Origin: HNR sp040400085
GTDB taxonomy: Bacteria > Actinomycetota > Actinomycetes > Actinomycetales > Microbacteriaceae
Direction: 5' to 3'
Assembly (NCBI GenBank): GCA_040400085.1
Contig: JBBAQX010000019.1
Coordinates: forward strand, 11,809 to 75,808
Length of the DNA: 64,000 nucleotides
Numbering within the stretch: the first letter of the stretch is position 1; each line of letters opens with the position of its first letter. Made by a program: the position numbers and the translations under genes. Below, one piece after another: positions 7,984 to 17,247 of the stretch. Below the pieces are notes generated by a model. It was given only the letters and a program-made list of their open reading frames with translations, was not told the DNA's origin and searched no databases.

Positions 7984-9048
7984 ATGAGGATACTTGTCTT
8001 GGACGGAACAGCCTGGCTCGGTGGAGCTATTGTGCGTGCGGCCCTCGATCGTGGGCACGACGTAACCTGCGTGGCCAGGGGTGAATCGGGTAGCGTCCCA
8101 GACGGCGCGAAATTCGTCTCTGTCGACAGGGACGATGACGGGGCTCTAGCCGCGTTGGTTGACCCACAGCCGGCCGATCAACAGCTGCCCGACAAACAGC
8201 TGCCCGACAAACAGCTGGCGGATCAACAATGGGATGCCGTGATCGACGTGGCCAGACAACCAGGCCACGTGCGTCGTGCGGTACGAGACCTGCGGCCCCG
8301 TGCATCCCGTTATCTTTTTGTCTCGACTGCCAGCGTCTACGCGGATCAGCGTTCCCCGAATCAGGACGAGTATGCACCCCTTCTAGCCCCGCTTGAGTCC
8401 GACTACTTTCAAAACCCGGGGCAGTATGGACGGGCAAAGGTCGCCTGTGAGGAACTCGTGCGGAACGGGTTTGGCGCAGCGCATTCCCTCATAGCCCGGG
8501 CCGGACTCATCTCGGGGCCAGGAGATACCACCGGACGCACAACGTATTGGCCGGAGCGATTAGAACGCTCCGCGTTAGATCACACACCGGTCCTGGCTCC
8601 GGACGCGCCATCGCTTGTGACTCAGACTATAGACGTTCGTGACCTAGCCGAGTGGCTCGTGCGTTCGGCAGAGGACGGGACATCTGGGACATATAACGCG
8701 ATCGGTAATCGCGTATTATTTGGCGAGTTTTTAGCGCTGATCCGCAGGTGCACCGGTCGCGGCGGCGATATCGTGTGGGCCGACGGCGAGTGGCTTGAGG
8801 CTCAGGGCGTGGCTAATTGGGGCGGGCCGCGCTCTTTCCCCCTATGGCTGAGCGATCACGATTGGCTGGGCATGATGGATAGGAATAACGAATCAGCGCT
8901 CAGCGCGGGCCTCACGCTGAGGCCACCGGAGCAGACGGTCAGCGATACCCTGGAGTGGTTGAACCGACTTCGGGCGGAGGGTATCAATAGACCTGGGGAT
9001 GCCGGTCTCACGCCCGCTGAGGAAGCGCGCCTCATCGCCAGGTTGTGA
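7984..9048 (+). CDS. NAD-dependent epimerase/dehydratase family protein
   Basis: 354-residue extended SDR (Rossmann) protein; reductase/epimerase or isoflavone-reductase-like, substrate unknown. Dinucleotide motif VLDGTAWLGGAIV at the N terminus, catalytic-type YGRAK (YxxxK) at about residue 148, and a conserved-looking TIDVRDLAEWL segment. ATG 7984 is preferred over the GTG at 7966 because the Rossmann strand starts there. Between the second beta strand and the rest lies a Gln/Pro/Asp repeat (LPDKQ units, see 8170-8226), a linker expansion not expected in the fold. It may be monocistronic; downstream genes are on the other strand. Confidence 0.8.
   Translation: MRILVLDGTAWLGGAIVRAALDRGHDVTCVARGESGSVPDGAKFVSVDRDDDGALAALVDPQPADQQLPDKQLPDKQLADQQWDAVIDVARQPGHVRRAVRDLRPRASRYLFVSTASVYADQRSPNQDEYAPLLAPLESDYFQNPGQYGRAKVACEELVRNGFGAAHSLIARAGLISGPGDTTGRTTYWPERLERSALDHTPVLAPDAPSLVTQTIDVRDLAEWLVRSAEDGTSGTYNAIGNRVLFGEFLALIRRCTGRGGDIVWADGEWLEAQGVANWGGPRSFPLWLSDHDWLGMMDRNNESALSAGLTLRPPEQTVSDTLEWLNRLRAEGINRPGDAGLTPAEEARLIARL
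8170..8226 (+). repeat. 15-bp in-frame tandem repeat (QLPDK units)
   Basis: Units of 15 bp at 8182-8196, 8197-8211 (identical: CAGCTGCCCGACAAA) and 8212-8226 (diverged), preceded by a partial copy from 8170. Encodes ADQ-QLPDK-QLPDK-QLADQ inside the epimerase. Confidence 0.9.
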
Positions 9049-9052
9049 CCGG

Positions 9053-9916
9053 CTAGCTATTTCTGCCGTGGACAGCCTCGTATGTGCGCCGCAACGAATG
9101 GGATGAGGCATCGAATAGTTGCTGCGTTACTCGGACGAATAAGACGTCGACGATCGTATGCTGAGCGGTACGGCTCGCCATCGCACCTGAACGATACCTG
9201 CTTTCGCGAGCCTGGGTAAGGAGCGTTACGTCCGAGAGGGCGGCAAGCGAAGACTTCGGCGAGTTGGTGACCGCAACTATTGTTGCACCCGCGTCAGAGG
9301 CGACGCTTGTGACCTCCAGCGCCTCCCGCGTCTCACCAGAGTGGGAGAATACGACGAGAACGCTATTTTTCTCGAGAAGGGATGCCGCCGGTAGCGCCAG
9401 GTGCACATCGGGACTATACCCGGACGGCCGTCCGATTCGGCCCAGTTTGTGGAACAGGTCCTGAGCGGTGAGGCCGCTCGCGCCAAATCCGCAGATTTCG
9501 ATCCGTGGTGCACGAACCATCGCCTGAGCAGCGAGGTCAAGCTTGTCTCTGTCGAGCCCCCGCAGGGTCTGTTCCACAGCAAGAACTTCCTGGTATAGCA
9601 CCTTGGAGATGACGTCTTCGACCCCATCCGTTGGGTCTATCTCGTCGTCATTGATTTCAAAGCGATCGAGCTCTGCCTGCGCCCTGCTGAGGGACGCGGC
9701 TACGGCCAACCGAAACTGCCGGTACCCGCTATATCCCAGGGTTTGAGAAAAACGCGCAACCGTTGCTGGCGAGGTCTTGCACATTTCTGCGACCTCGTTC
9801 ACCGTGTGATTCACGACAATCAGGGGATCCGTGAGGACCATATCGGCTATTTTTGATTCGCCCGTGCTGAGGCTCGGTACTGCCCGCCTGATGGATCCTA
9901 TGACGTCATCAACCAT
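9053..9916 (-). CDS. murR: MurR/RpiR-family transcriptional regulator
   Basis: 287 residues: N-terminal HTH_6 domain (about 1-80, with CKTSPATVARFSQTLGYSGY recognition region) and a C-terminal SIS sugar-phosphate-binding domain (about 125-260, FSHSGETREALEV motif). RpiR-type regulators sense phosphosugars; in E. coli MurR represses murQP and responds to MurNAc-6-phosphate. As last gene of the salvage cluster it overlaps murQ by 8 bp, so MurNAc-6-P sensing is a strong inference. Candidate operators are described at 18566-18579 and 20833-20847. Confidence 0.88.
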   Translation of the reverse strand: MVDDVIGSIRRAVPSLSTGESKIADMVLTDPLIVVNHTVNEVAEMCKTSPATVARFSQTLGYSGYRQFRLAVAASLSRAQAELDRFEINDDEIDPTDGVEDVISKVLYQEVLAVEQTLRGLDRDKLDLAAQAMVRAPRIEICGFGASGLTAQDLFHKLGRIGRPSGYSPDVHLALPAASLLEKNSVLVVFSHSGETREALEVTSVASDAGATIVAVTNSPKSSLAALSDVTLLTQARESRYRSGAMASRTAQHTIVDVLFVRVTQQLFDASSHSLRRTYEAVHGRNS

Positions 9917-10943
9917 CTGTGCGGTCCCTAACCTTTCCGTCCTGCAATGCTGCTCTCAGGTACCCGTCATGATTCTTCAAAACGGTTGCAACCTCGTCGG
10001 GTTCGATGCCACCCTTCAGAACAAGGATAGCCGCCTTCACCGATCCTCCAACAGCCTGTAGGGTTTCTGCCGCGGTGTGTGCATCGCAGTGAGATGCCAG
10101 CATGATCGTTCGTTCGGAACGGGCGCGAAGTTTTTCGTTTGTCGCCTGTAAATCGACCATCAGATTTCCGTAGGTTTTGCCGAGCCTGATCATGACCGCG
10201 CTACTGATGATGTTGAGCACCAGCTTCTGGGCAGTTCCCGCTTTGAGCCGGGTAGAGCCTGCTATTACCTCAGGACCCACAACAACTTCGAGGGGAACAT
10301 CGGCGGCTCGTCCGAGGTCTGAGGCGCGATTGCAGGAAAGACCGGCGGTGAAGGCACCCACAGACCGTGCGTATTCAACAGAGCCCACCGCGTAGGGTGT
10401 TCGTCCAGACGCCGAAATCCCGATGACGCTGTCGAGCCGGGTGATCCCGAGGGCCCTCAGATCATCGGCGCCGGCCTCGGCGTCATCCTCTGCGTTTTCT
10501 ACAGCCGTGTGGATTGCCCTTTGTCCGCCTGCAATCAATCCGACAAGGAGTCCAGGGGGCGTGCCAAATGTAGGGGGAGCCTCACTCGCATCGAGAATAC
10601 CCAAACGACCCGCCGTACCGGCGCCCGAATAAATCAGTCGACCACCCTGCTTCATCCGGGCAACAACCTCATCAATCACCTCGGCAATATTGTCCTGGAT
10701 AAGCTCAATAGCGGCAGGAACAAGTCTGTCTGCATCGTTCATGATCTTGACGATCTCGAGGGTCGGCGCGACATCGAGGTCGCTCAGCCTGGGGTCAACC
10801 CCCTCGGTATCGAGGGATGACAGAAGAGTCCTCAGACCCTCCCTCTGCTGGGAAGACTCGTGGACACTTGGCCTGTGGGGAATTGGCAGGGTTGCGTGAC
10901 GGGATTCTTGACCGGTGGGTCTTGATGAGAACATGCTAGGCAC
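9909..10943 (-). CDS. murQ: N-acetylmuramic acid 6-phosphate etherase MurQ
   Basis: 344-residue SIS-fold lyase that cleaves the D-lactyl ether of MurNAc-6-phosphate to give GlcNAc-6-phosphate and lactate. LIYSGAGTAGRLGILDASE, the APPTFGTP segment carrying the catalytic glutamate region, AVENAEDD and GISASGRTPYAVG are all present. GTG at 10943 is chosen over the ATG at 10934 because AAAGGA lies 6 nt before the GTG; it overlaps the upstream kinase by 8 bp. An N-terminal segment of about 35 residues precedes the family core. Confidence 0.95.
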   Translation of the reverse strand: MPSMFSSRPTGQESRHATLPIPHRPSVHESSQQREGLRTLLSSLDTEGVDPRLSDLDVAPTLEIVKIMNDADRLVPAAIELIQDNIAEVIDEVVARMKQGGRLIYSGAGTAGRLGILDASEAPPTFGTPPGLLVGLIAGGQRAIHTAVENAEDDAEAGADDLRALGITRLDSVIGISASGRTPYAVGSVEYARSVGAFTAGLSCNRASDLGRAADVPLEVVVGPEVIAGSTRLKAGTAQKLVLNIISSAVMIRLGKTYGNLMVDLQATNEKLRARSERTIMLASHCDAHTAAETLQAVGGSVKAAILVLKGGIEPDEVATVLKNHDGYLRAALQDGKVRDRTDG

Positions 10944-11871
10944 GAACGATCCTTTCTTCGTAGCGCAGGCTATCGCTTGCGGTGATAAGGGCCGCGCCGA
11001 TCAGGGCATCCCATCGCGGCCTGGCGAGCTGATAATCATGCGATGCAAGTTTGTCCGCGAGTATGCGGTAGAAGTGAGCATTCTCGGATATCCCGCCTGC
11101 CACGCAGACAGAGGATGTTTCGGGATCTGTCGAGACGCAGGTGCGGGCCAGATGGTCTGCAGCCTCGCTGACAATCCTTCGGGCCTCGGTGTCGCCGGAC
11201 TCAGAGCGGGCAAGAACGACGGGGGCAAAGGATCCAAGCTGGCGTGCGGGCATCCCATCGCGAGTGACCCATGCGGGGAGGCCGGTGGCTTCGCCCGCAA
11301 ACTCCCGGATATCTTCGAGGAGCGCAGTGTGTGGCCCTCGATTGTCGTATGCGCGCAGCGCGGCGATGATTCCCATTTGGCCGATCCACCTCCCGCTGCC
11401 CTCGTCTCCCAGCCACGGACCCCAACCATCGACCAGGTTTACGCCCCGCGGGCCGACGGAGTAGAGGACAGCTCCCGTTCCGACGATCAGAAATTTTCCG
11501 TCGCCACCGTTGAAAGCACCGGCATGTCCGCTGAGGGCATCAGTGACGACAGCAACCGGTACGCCGAGCCGTGCCCTGAGCAGCGAAGCAAGTTCTTGCC
11601 CAGCGGCGGGTTCGGACTCCACGCCGGCCGCTCCGACCCCGATAGATGTGATCTGGTCGAGGGCGATGGGATCGATCTGCGCCACGGTTGCCGTTATGGC
11701 GTCGAATGACAAACGCAAACCGTTGTGCTCGGCAAGTCCGGGAGCCCCTGCTCCCGAGGCCGATGCGAGCACCTGGGTCCCCCGGATAATTGCGGCCCTG
11801 CAACTCGTCTTGCCGAGGTCGAGCGAGAGGACAGGGGCTGCGCCCGCCGGATGCGCGTGGTGTGTGCTCAC
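10936..11871 (-). CDS. BadF/BadG-type amino-sugar kinase (MurNAc/GlcNAc kinase, MurK-like)
   Basis: 311-residue ASKHA-fold ATPase of the BadF/BadG/BcrA/BcrD family, which includes N-acetylglucosamine kinase and the Gram-positive MurNAc/GlcNAc kinase MurK. SLDLGKTSCRAAI (phosphate 1), VGTGAVLYSVG, DGWGPWLGDEGSGRWIG and VAGGISEN are visible. GTG start at 11871 shares GTGA with the anmK stop. Between anmK and murQ it would phosphorylate MurNAc (and GlcNAc) released by NagZ, feeding MurQ. The exact substrate is inference. Confidence 0.85.
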   Translation of the reverse strand: MSTHHAHPAGAAPVLSLDLGKTSCRAAIIRGTQVLASASGAGAPGLAEHNGLRLSFDAITATVAQIDPIALDQITSIGVGAAGVESEPAAGQELASLLRARLGVPVAVVTDALSGHAGAFNGGDGKFLIVGTGAVLYSVGPRGVNLVDGWGPWLGDEGSGRWIGQMGIIAALRAYDNRGPHTALLEDIREFAGEATGLPAWVTRDGMPARQLGSFAPVVLARSESGDTEARRIVSEAADHLARTCVSTDPETSSVCVAGGISENAHFYRILADKLASHDYQLARPRWDALIGAALITASDSLRYEERIVRA

Positions 11872-13103
11872 GATAGGGTGGTCCTGTCTTGGCGAACCGT
11901 GATGCGGTCCAGCCTGGATAGTGGGCGTGGAAGGGAGAGGGGATGGGCCCCCGGAACAAAATGACCGATGATGCTCTGGCGTTCGTGCTCTTGGTCGCTG
12001 AGCCGGATCGGTATCCCGTGCCAACTTAGGAAACCGAGAAGCGCGAACATCAGTGACTCTTTAAAATCACAAGGAATGCCGAGATCGCTACTCGGCACGA
12101 CATCCACCCCAAGCTCTCTCATCTGATCGGTAATCAGCCTCATGAGCGTTAGATTATGGACGCCTCCACCAGACACGATCAGCCGACTCGGAATGTTCGG
12201 CAGGGAAGCGACATCGTCTGCGATTGTTCGGGCTGTGAAAGCGGTGAGAGTGGCGACGAGGTCAGCGTGTGTTACCCGAAGCGCAGACCCGGCACCCGTA
12301 TGCTCTGCTAGCGCGTGATCCACCGTTTCGAAGTTGAAGGTTTCTCGCCCGGTACTCTTCGGCCGTGGTAGCGACAGAAACGGATGCCTCAGCAGCACGG
12401 CCAATAGCTCGTCATCAACGGTTCCAACGCCCGCTAATGCACCCGAACGGTCGAATCGTTCGGCTCCTCCTGTGGCGCGTGTTATCACAGCGTCAACCAG
12501 GCAATTCCCGGGGCCCGTATCCCAGCCGATTACCGTGCCAGCCTCGCCTACTGGCCCTTGCGGTTCAACGTATTGCAGATTTGCGATGCCTCCAAGGTTC
12601 AGGGTCGCCTCCGGCACCCGGGACCCGCCGAGCCACATCCTGTCGAAGATGCTCATCAGCGGTGCTCCGGCGCCGCCCGCCGCGATATTGGTTGTTCGTA
12701 GTTGCGCCAGGACGGGGGCGTCAAAGGCGAGTGCGATCTTCGAGGGATCACCGAGTTGGAGGCTTCCAAGAGTGTGCTCTTCGCTTACCCAGTGATAGGC
12801 GGTCTGTCCGTGGGAAACGACCAGATCGATCGTGTCGAGACGTATCTGCTCGGCGACGAGCGAGGCGACCGATGCAAACGCCTGCCCCAGTTCGGTATCG
12901 AGCTCGCACACCTCGGCGGCGGTCAGTCGAAAACCGTGGGTAAAGGCCAGCACTCGGTTGCTCAGAGTGCCGGGGAGATCGACAGTCGTGCAGAAGACCG
13001 GGGTCAGCTCCGTCTCCGAGCCTGTTCCCGGGTCGCTGAAGTCAACCACCGCCACATCGATACCGTCTGCAGAGGTTCCAGATTGCAACGAAACTATCCT
13101 CAC
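11868..13103 (-). CDS. anmK: Anhydro-N-acetylmuramic acid kinase AnmK
   Basis: 411-residue kinase that opens the 1,6-anhydro ring and phosphorylates anhMurNAc to MurNAc-6-phosphate. Motifs: LQSGTSADGIDVAV at the N terminus, LNLGGIANLQYV, GWDTGPGNCLVD, and the C-terminal DFKESLMFALLG. GTG start at 13103 overlaps the nagZ stop (GTGA). Its presence implies that 1,6-anhydro-muropeptide sugars, products of lytic transglycosylases, enter the cytoplasm here. The last 45 or so residues are poorly conserved. Confidence 0.95.
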   Translation of the reverse strand: MRIVSLQSGTSADGIDVAVVDFSDPGTGSETELTPVFCTTVDLPGTLSNRVLAFTHGFRLTAAEVCELDTELGQAFASVASLVAEQIRLDTIDLVVSHGQTAYHWVSEEHTLGSLQLGDPSKIALAFDAPVLAQLRTTNIAAGGAGAPLMSIFDRMWLGGSRVPEATLNLGGIANLQYVEPQGPVGEAGTVIGWDTGPGNCLVDAVITRATGGAERFDRSGALAGVGTVDDELLAVLLRHPFLSLPRPKSTGRETFNFETVDHALAEHTGAGSALRVTHADLVATLTAFTARTIADDVASLPNIPSRLIVSGGGVHNLTLMRLITDQMRELGVDVVPSSDLGIPCDFKESLMFALLGFLSWHGIPIRLSDQEHERQSIIGHFVPGAHPLSLPRPLSRLDRITVRQDRTTLS

Positions 13104-14689
13104 GAGGCTGCTTCTTTCTGCAGATAGCTGTCATCGAAGAATACCGCCAGCAAGGCGTCTGCGGTCACTCGGGAATCCCCACGGGCATCAATAGAAGGGA
13201 TGCCGAGGTCGGGTTCCGCGGGAAGCCCCAGATTCACAACAACTACGTCCGGGTCGACGCCCGTGAAGATCTGAGTTCGGTGTTCCCTGAGGAAGAGAGC
13301 GGCACGGCGCTGCGGGGTTCCCTGATGCAGGGAATCACACAGGATCAGGATGTTCTCTGCCGACAAGATGTCGGGATCGAAAGCGGCAGCAATATCTGTA
13401 ACTCTGGTCTGGGCAGACGAGTCGAGATCAATCGAGGATGCCGGAATCACCTGCGAGCTCACCACCGCGTGTTTCCGCATCGCATCAGCGAGGTATTGAT
13501 TCCGGTCAGTTACCGCACGTGTCGCCCGCTCGCGCAGGTCTAGCATTGCTACCCGTGTTATCGGTTGTTTCCGTGTGCGTACGGAGAACGATTCCTGTAC
13601 CTGGCGGGTGTAGGAGTCTGTCGCGCTTGTTGTCGTACTTGTTGTTGTGCTTGGCGTTAGTCGGCTCAGCGCAGCGTTTCGCCGATTGGCTTCCTCGAGA
13701 CGCGCAGGGGTGATGATTCCCGTCTCAACCGCATCACACAGGGAACTGAAAACCGCGTTGAAGTCGGCCTCGTCGGTACGTTTTCCCCGGATTGCTCCCG
13801 GGTTTGCGGGGTTACCGATGCACAGCAGATCTACGCCGGCGGCGAGCGCCAGTGCGGCACCCGGCCCGAGCCCGAAGTTGCTGCTGATCGCGGCCATGTC
13901 CAGCGCATCCGTCACTATCGATCCCTGAAATCCCATGTCACGCAGTAGTGACAGGGTCGTCGGGTTGAGGGTTGACGGCAACTCGCCGAGTGACGGTACA
14001 ACAACGTGGGTTGTCATGATGGACGCAACGCCTTCCCGGATGGCGGCGTTAAAAGGGGGCAGATGGTCCCGGAGGAGCGTTTCGTGATCGCCGCTGAAAC
14101 GCGGCAGGCTGAGGTGCGAATCAACGCTCGTGTCTCCGTGCCCGGGGAAATGCTTCACACAGGAAGCGACCCCCATCCCCTGTATGCCAGTGATCATCGC
14201 TCTCACGTGGGAACTTACCAGCTCAGGCGAGGAACCAAACGATCGAACCCCGATGACCGGGTTATGGGGATTCGTATTGACATCAGCGACCGGAGCCAGC
14301 ACCACGTTGATTCCGGTTTTCTTCGCTGCAGCTCCGAGGCTTTGACCCACTCGCTCTGTCAGCTCGGTGTCGTTCAGCCAACCCAATTGCGCGTGGCTGG
14401 GTAGGGGAGAGCCTTCGAGAGCGTGGAGGCGTGAAACCGTGCCTCCTTCCTCGTCGACGCCGATCAGAGCATCCCCTCGCGAAGCCATAATCGATGCTGA
14501 AAGCCGAGAGAGTTGAATATGATTCTCAACATTCTGACCAAAATAGACGACACCGGCCAGGCCGTCATCGAGGGCGTTCGCAACCCACTCGGGAAGCGTG
14601 TGTCCCAAGAATCCCGGCCACATAGTTCCAAGGATTAATCGTCGAAGCGTTGGGTCTGCTCGTACGTTGCCTGTGTTACTAAAGTTCAC
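13100..14689 (-). CDS. nagZ: Beta-N-acetylhexosaminidase NagZ (GH3)
   Basis: 529-residue GH3 enzyme splitting GlcNAc-(anh)MurNAc. IGVDEEGGTVSRL, the catalytic-dyad loop KHFPGHGDTSVDSH and the nucleophile region VTDALDMAAI are intact. It has no signal peptide, so it should act in the cytoplasm on imported saccharides. It is longer than Gram-negative NagZ (about 340 residues) through a second C-terminal domain, as in the Bacillus enzyme; the two are joined by a Thr/Ser repeat (TPSTTTSTTTSATDS, see 13623-13658). GTG start at 14689 lies 4 nt after the permease stop. Confidence 0.93.
   Translation of the reverse strand: MNFSNTGNVRADPTLRRLILGTMWPGFLGHTLPEWVANALDDGLAGVVYFGQNVENHIQLSRLSASIMASRGDALIGVDEEGGTVSRLHALEGSPLPSHAQLGWLNDTELTERVGQSLGAAAKKTGINVVLAPVADVNTNPHNPVIGVRSFGSSPELVSSHVRAMITGIQGMGVASCVKHFPGHGDTSVDSHLSLPRFSGDHETLLRDHLPPFNAAIREGVASIMTTHVVVPSLGELPSTLNPTTLSLLRDMGFQGSIVTDALDMAAISSNFGLGPGAALALAAGVDLLCIGNPANPGAIRGKRTDEADFNAVFSSLCDAVETGIITPARLEEANRRNAALSRLTPSTTTSTTTSATDSYTRQVQESFSVRTRKQPITRVAMLDLRERATRAVTDRNQYLADAMRKHAVVSSQVIPASSIDLDSSAQTRVTDIAAAFDPDILSAENILILCDSLHQGTPQRRAALFLREHRTQIFTGVDPDVVVVNLGLPAEPDLGIPSIDARGDSRVTADALLAVFFDDSYLQKEAAS
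13623..13658 (-). repeat. 12-bp in-frame tandem repeat in the NagZ linker
   Basis: Three 12-bp units (13623-13634, 13635-13646, 13647-13658) with the core CTTGTTGT on the plus strand; on the coding strand they give the TTTS-like repeat that joins the GH3 catalytic domain to the C-terminal domain. Confidence 0.75.
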
Positions 14690-14693
14690 TCGA

Positions 14694-15524
14694 TTAGCCC
14701 TTGACCGCTCCGGCTACGAGGCCGCTTGACAGCCTGCGTTGTACCAGGACGAAAAAGACCACAACAGGGATTGTGATGATTGTCGATGCAGCCATAACTG
14801 CCCCCCAATCGTTCGAGTTCTCGCCGAAGAACGCCTTCAAGCCGATCGACACGGTGAAGTTTTCCTGGGCCCCGCCCATGAGGGTCATGGCGAAGATGAA
14901 CTCGTTCCAGGCTGTGATGAATGAGAAGACGCTCGTGGCGACCAACCCGGGAAGAGTGAGGGGAAGCAGGACCGACCAGAACATCCTGCCCCAGGTGGCA
15001 CCATCCATATACGCGGCCTCTTCAAGTTCTTTCGGAACCGCAGCGACGAAGCCGCGCAGCATCCAGATGCCAAAGGGCAGGGAAAACGCTATGTAGACGA
15101 GGATTAGGCCCGGAAGCTGTCCGAGCAGGCCGAGGTCGCGCACCTGAACGAAGAGGGGGATAACCAGGGCCTCGAGCGGAACCATCTGCACGACGAGAAT
15201 CATCATCAGCACTGTCGTGCGGAATTTGAAGTGGAAGCGAGTGACGGCAACCGATGCGAGCAGGGCGACCACGGCCGAGACGAGGACCGTCCCGAGCGCT
15301 ACCAGGACCGAGTTGCGGAGGTATACCCCGAAGTCTCCCTTTGTGAATACCCGCACGAAATTGTCGAGTGTCCACGAGAAATCGAGAATATTGGTCTGCC
15401 CGCTCGCGGTGTTGGAGCTGAGCGCACTGAGGACCATCCAGGTCGCGGGAAACAGGGTAAAGAGCAGCAGTGCTGCCACGCAGATCGCCTTCAGGGTCTG
15501 CTGGGGGATTGATCGCGTTTTCAC
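14694..15524 (-). CDS. Carbohydrate ABC transporter permease (MalG-like)
   Basis: 276-residue inner-membrane permease with about six transmembrane segments and the EAA loop EELEEAAYMDGATWGRMFWSVLLPL (read in part: EEAAYMDGA..G), which docks the ATPase. GTG start at 15524 overlaps the upstream permease stop (GTGA). With its partner and the lipoprotein at 17248 it forms a CUT1-type importer; no ATPase gene is in the cluster, so a shared MsiK-type ATPase elsewhere is likely. Substrate inferred as peptidoglycan-derived saccharide. Confidence 0.9.
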   Translation of the reverse strand: MKTRSIPQQTLKAICVAALLLFTLFPATWMVLSALSSNTASGQTNILDFSWTLDNFVRVFTKGDFGVYLRNSVLVALGTVLVSAVVALLASVAVTRFHFKFRTTVLMMILVVQMVPLEALVIPLFVQVRDLGLLGQLPGLILVYIAFSLPFGIWMLRGFVAAVPKELEEAAYMDGATWGRMFWSVLLPLTLPGLVATSVFSFITAWNEFIFAMTLMGGAQENFTVSIGLKAFFGENSNDWGAVMAASTIITIPVVVFFVLVQRRLSSGLVAGAVKG

Positions 15525-16498
15525 AGTTCGTCTTCTTTCATGAGGGTGCGCACATAAACGGTCGTGATGATCAGCAGCACAATGGTGAGGAGCACCGCGA
15601 TGGCAGAACCGAAGCCGTAGCGGTTCTGCGCGAATGATTCCACATATGACCACACGCCCAGGTTCAGAACTTCTCTATTTGTGCCGCTGCCACCCGGCAT
15701 GATGAATATCTGCGCAAACACCTTGAAATCCCAGATCGTCGACAGGATAATCACCACCGCAAAAACGGGTTTGAGCGTAGGAACGATGATCGAGAAAAAG
15801 CGGCGGAAGGGCCCGGCACCGTCCAGCTGAGCTGCCTCGAGCATTTCCGAAGAGACCCCCAGTAATCCGGCCAGAACAGTGATCGCCACGAACGGAAAGC
15901 TGTGATGGATCACATTGATCGCGGCAATGGCGAAGAAAGAGAATCGATTGGCAAACCAGTTGTATGGCTCATCCATGAGCCCCATATTCATGAGCGTCTC
16001 GTTGACAATTCCTTTGTCGGCATCGAAGATCCACACCCAGACGTAGGTTCCGGTCACCATTGGCATCGCCCAAGCGACCATGACAACGCTGCCAACGATC
16101 ATCCGCCAAAATTTATTGAGGGATGCGAGGAGTAACGCCACGAGGGTCCCCAGAATAACGGTGCCGGCAACAACGATGATCGCAAAGACCACCGTGTTCG
16201 GAAGCACAACCTGCCAGAGTTTGCTGTCGTTGAATATCTTGATGTAGTTGTCAAGACCGACGAAGTTGAATTCGCCCGTCCGAATCTCGCGGAGGCCATA
16301 GTCTTGTAGGGAGAAGAGGACTACCCTCACGAGGGGCCAGAGTAGAAGCCCCGCAAAGATGATGAGCGTGGGTGTCAGCAGAAGCCACGGCCGCAACGCA
16401 ATGCTCCTGGCGAATGAGCGTCGGGGCTTTGTTATGGTTTGTTCTTCGAGGAAAGGGTCTTTGAGGTCTTCAAGTGGAGGAGGCGTGATAGTCGTCAC
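15521..16498 (-). CDS. Carbohydrate ABC transporter permease (MalF-like)
   Basis: 325-residue permease. A cytoplasmic N-terminal segment of about 45 residues precedes the first transmembrane helix (PWLLLTPTLIIFAGLLLWPL); the EAA loop contains EMLEAAQLDGAGPFRRFF. GTG start at 16498 shares GTGA with the acetyltransferase stop. Forms the heterodimeric channel with the next gene. Confidence 0.9.
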   Translation of the reverse strand: MTTITPPPLEDLKDPFLEEQTITKPRRSFARSIALRPWLLLTPTLIIFAGLLLWPLVRVVLFSLQDYGLREIRTGEFNFVGLDNYIKIFNDSKLWQVVLPNTVVFAIIVVAGTVILGTLVALLLASLNKFWRMIVGSVVMVAWAMPMVTGTYVWVWIFDADKGIVNETLMNMGLMDEPYNWFANRFSFFAIAAINVIHHSFPFVAITVLAGLLGVSSEMLEAAQLDGAGPFRRFFSIIVPTLKPVFAVVIILSTIWDFKVFAQIFIMPGGSGTNREVLNLGVWSYVESFAQNRYGFGSAIAVLLTIVLLIITTVYVRTLMKEDEL

Positions 16499-17175
16499 GA
16501 TCTTTTTCTTTCGCTTAGTGGGGCAGAAGCACCCTTGAGCGGGTGCGGAAGTCGGACGCCCACAATGGGCGATTCGGGTTGTGAGGAGGGCAAGCTGTGA
16601 AAGCCGATTTTCTGATAAAACTTGCCCGCCGAGGTGTTCGTCGGACCATAGCCGAGGTGTACCCCAGGGACGTTGTGCGTATGCAGGAGGTCGCACAAAT
16701 CACCGATGAGCGCGCGACCAACTCCCCGCCCTTGAACGTGAGGAAGAATATTGATATGAAGATGAGCGGGAAATTCTGCTGCCTCTGACCGAGGAAGCAG
16801 AATTGAATCTGGGTTGTGACCCCTGCGGCGAATTTCTTCCTCTGCAGGAGACACCCCTGAATTGAGCGGGTATCTGGACGAAAACTTTTCGAGCCACTGA
16901 TCTGTATACCCGCGGACATAGGCGTCGGTATCGGGGACGGCCACCGCATAACCGACAGGAATCTCTCCGTCCATGACAACAAGCGCAAACATCGGCTCGA
17001 GTTCCAGGTAGGGACCCAAGTAGAGGGCTGGTAACAGGTTGTCATCAGAATAGATTCCCGTGGCATCGCTGCCCGATGCTCCGGTCCGAACGCAGATGTC
17101 ATAGAGACGAGCGTCGAGGCCACCCGCGCCGTCTGTGCCGCGGAGCTTGGTATATGGAGTGATCGTGAGTGACAT
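16495..17175 (-). CDS. GNAT-family N-acetyltransferase in the salvage operon
   Basis: 226-residue acetyltransferase. The acetyl-CoA pyrophosphate loop VQGRGVGRALI is clear, preceded by HLHINILP and followed by GPTNTSAGKFYQKIGF. Layout resembles the acetyltransferase-like domain found C-terminal in O-GlcNAcase-type proteins and its bacterial stand-alone relatives. Translationally coupled to the permease, so a role in processing an amino sugar (for example re-acetylating GlcN/MurN residues) is attractive, but nothing in the sequence proves the substrate. Confidence 0.75.
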   Translation of the reverse strand: MSLTITPYTKLRGTDGAGGLDARLYDICVRTGASGSDATGIYSDDNLLPALYLGPYLELEPMFALVVMDGEIPVGYAVAVPDTDAYVRGYTDQWLEKFSSRYPLNSGVSPAEEEIRRRGHNPDSILLPRSEAAEFPAHLHINILPHVQGRGVGRALIGDLCDLLHTHNVPGVHLGYGPTNTSAGKFYQKIGFHSLPSSQPESPIVGVRLPHPLKGASAPLSERKRS

Positions 17176-17247
17176 TCGATGCTTTCTGCTCCTCTCGCCG
17201 CAGCGGGTGGGGGGTGATCGCTGCGACGAGAGGAAAACGGGAAATTG

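Noticed and set aside
12334..12943. Plus-strand open frames inside anmK
   Set aside because: No domain, Arg/Pro-rich shadow translation; anmK motifs on the minus strand are unambiguous.
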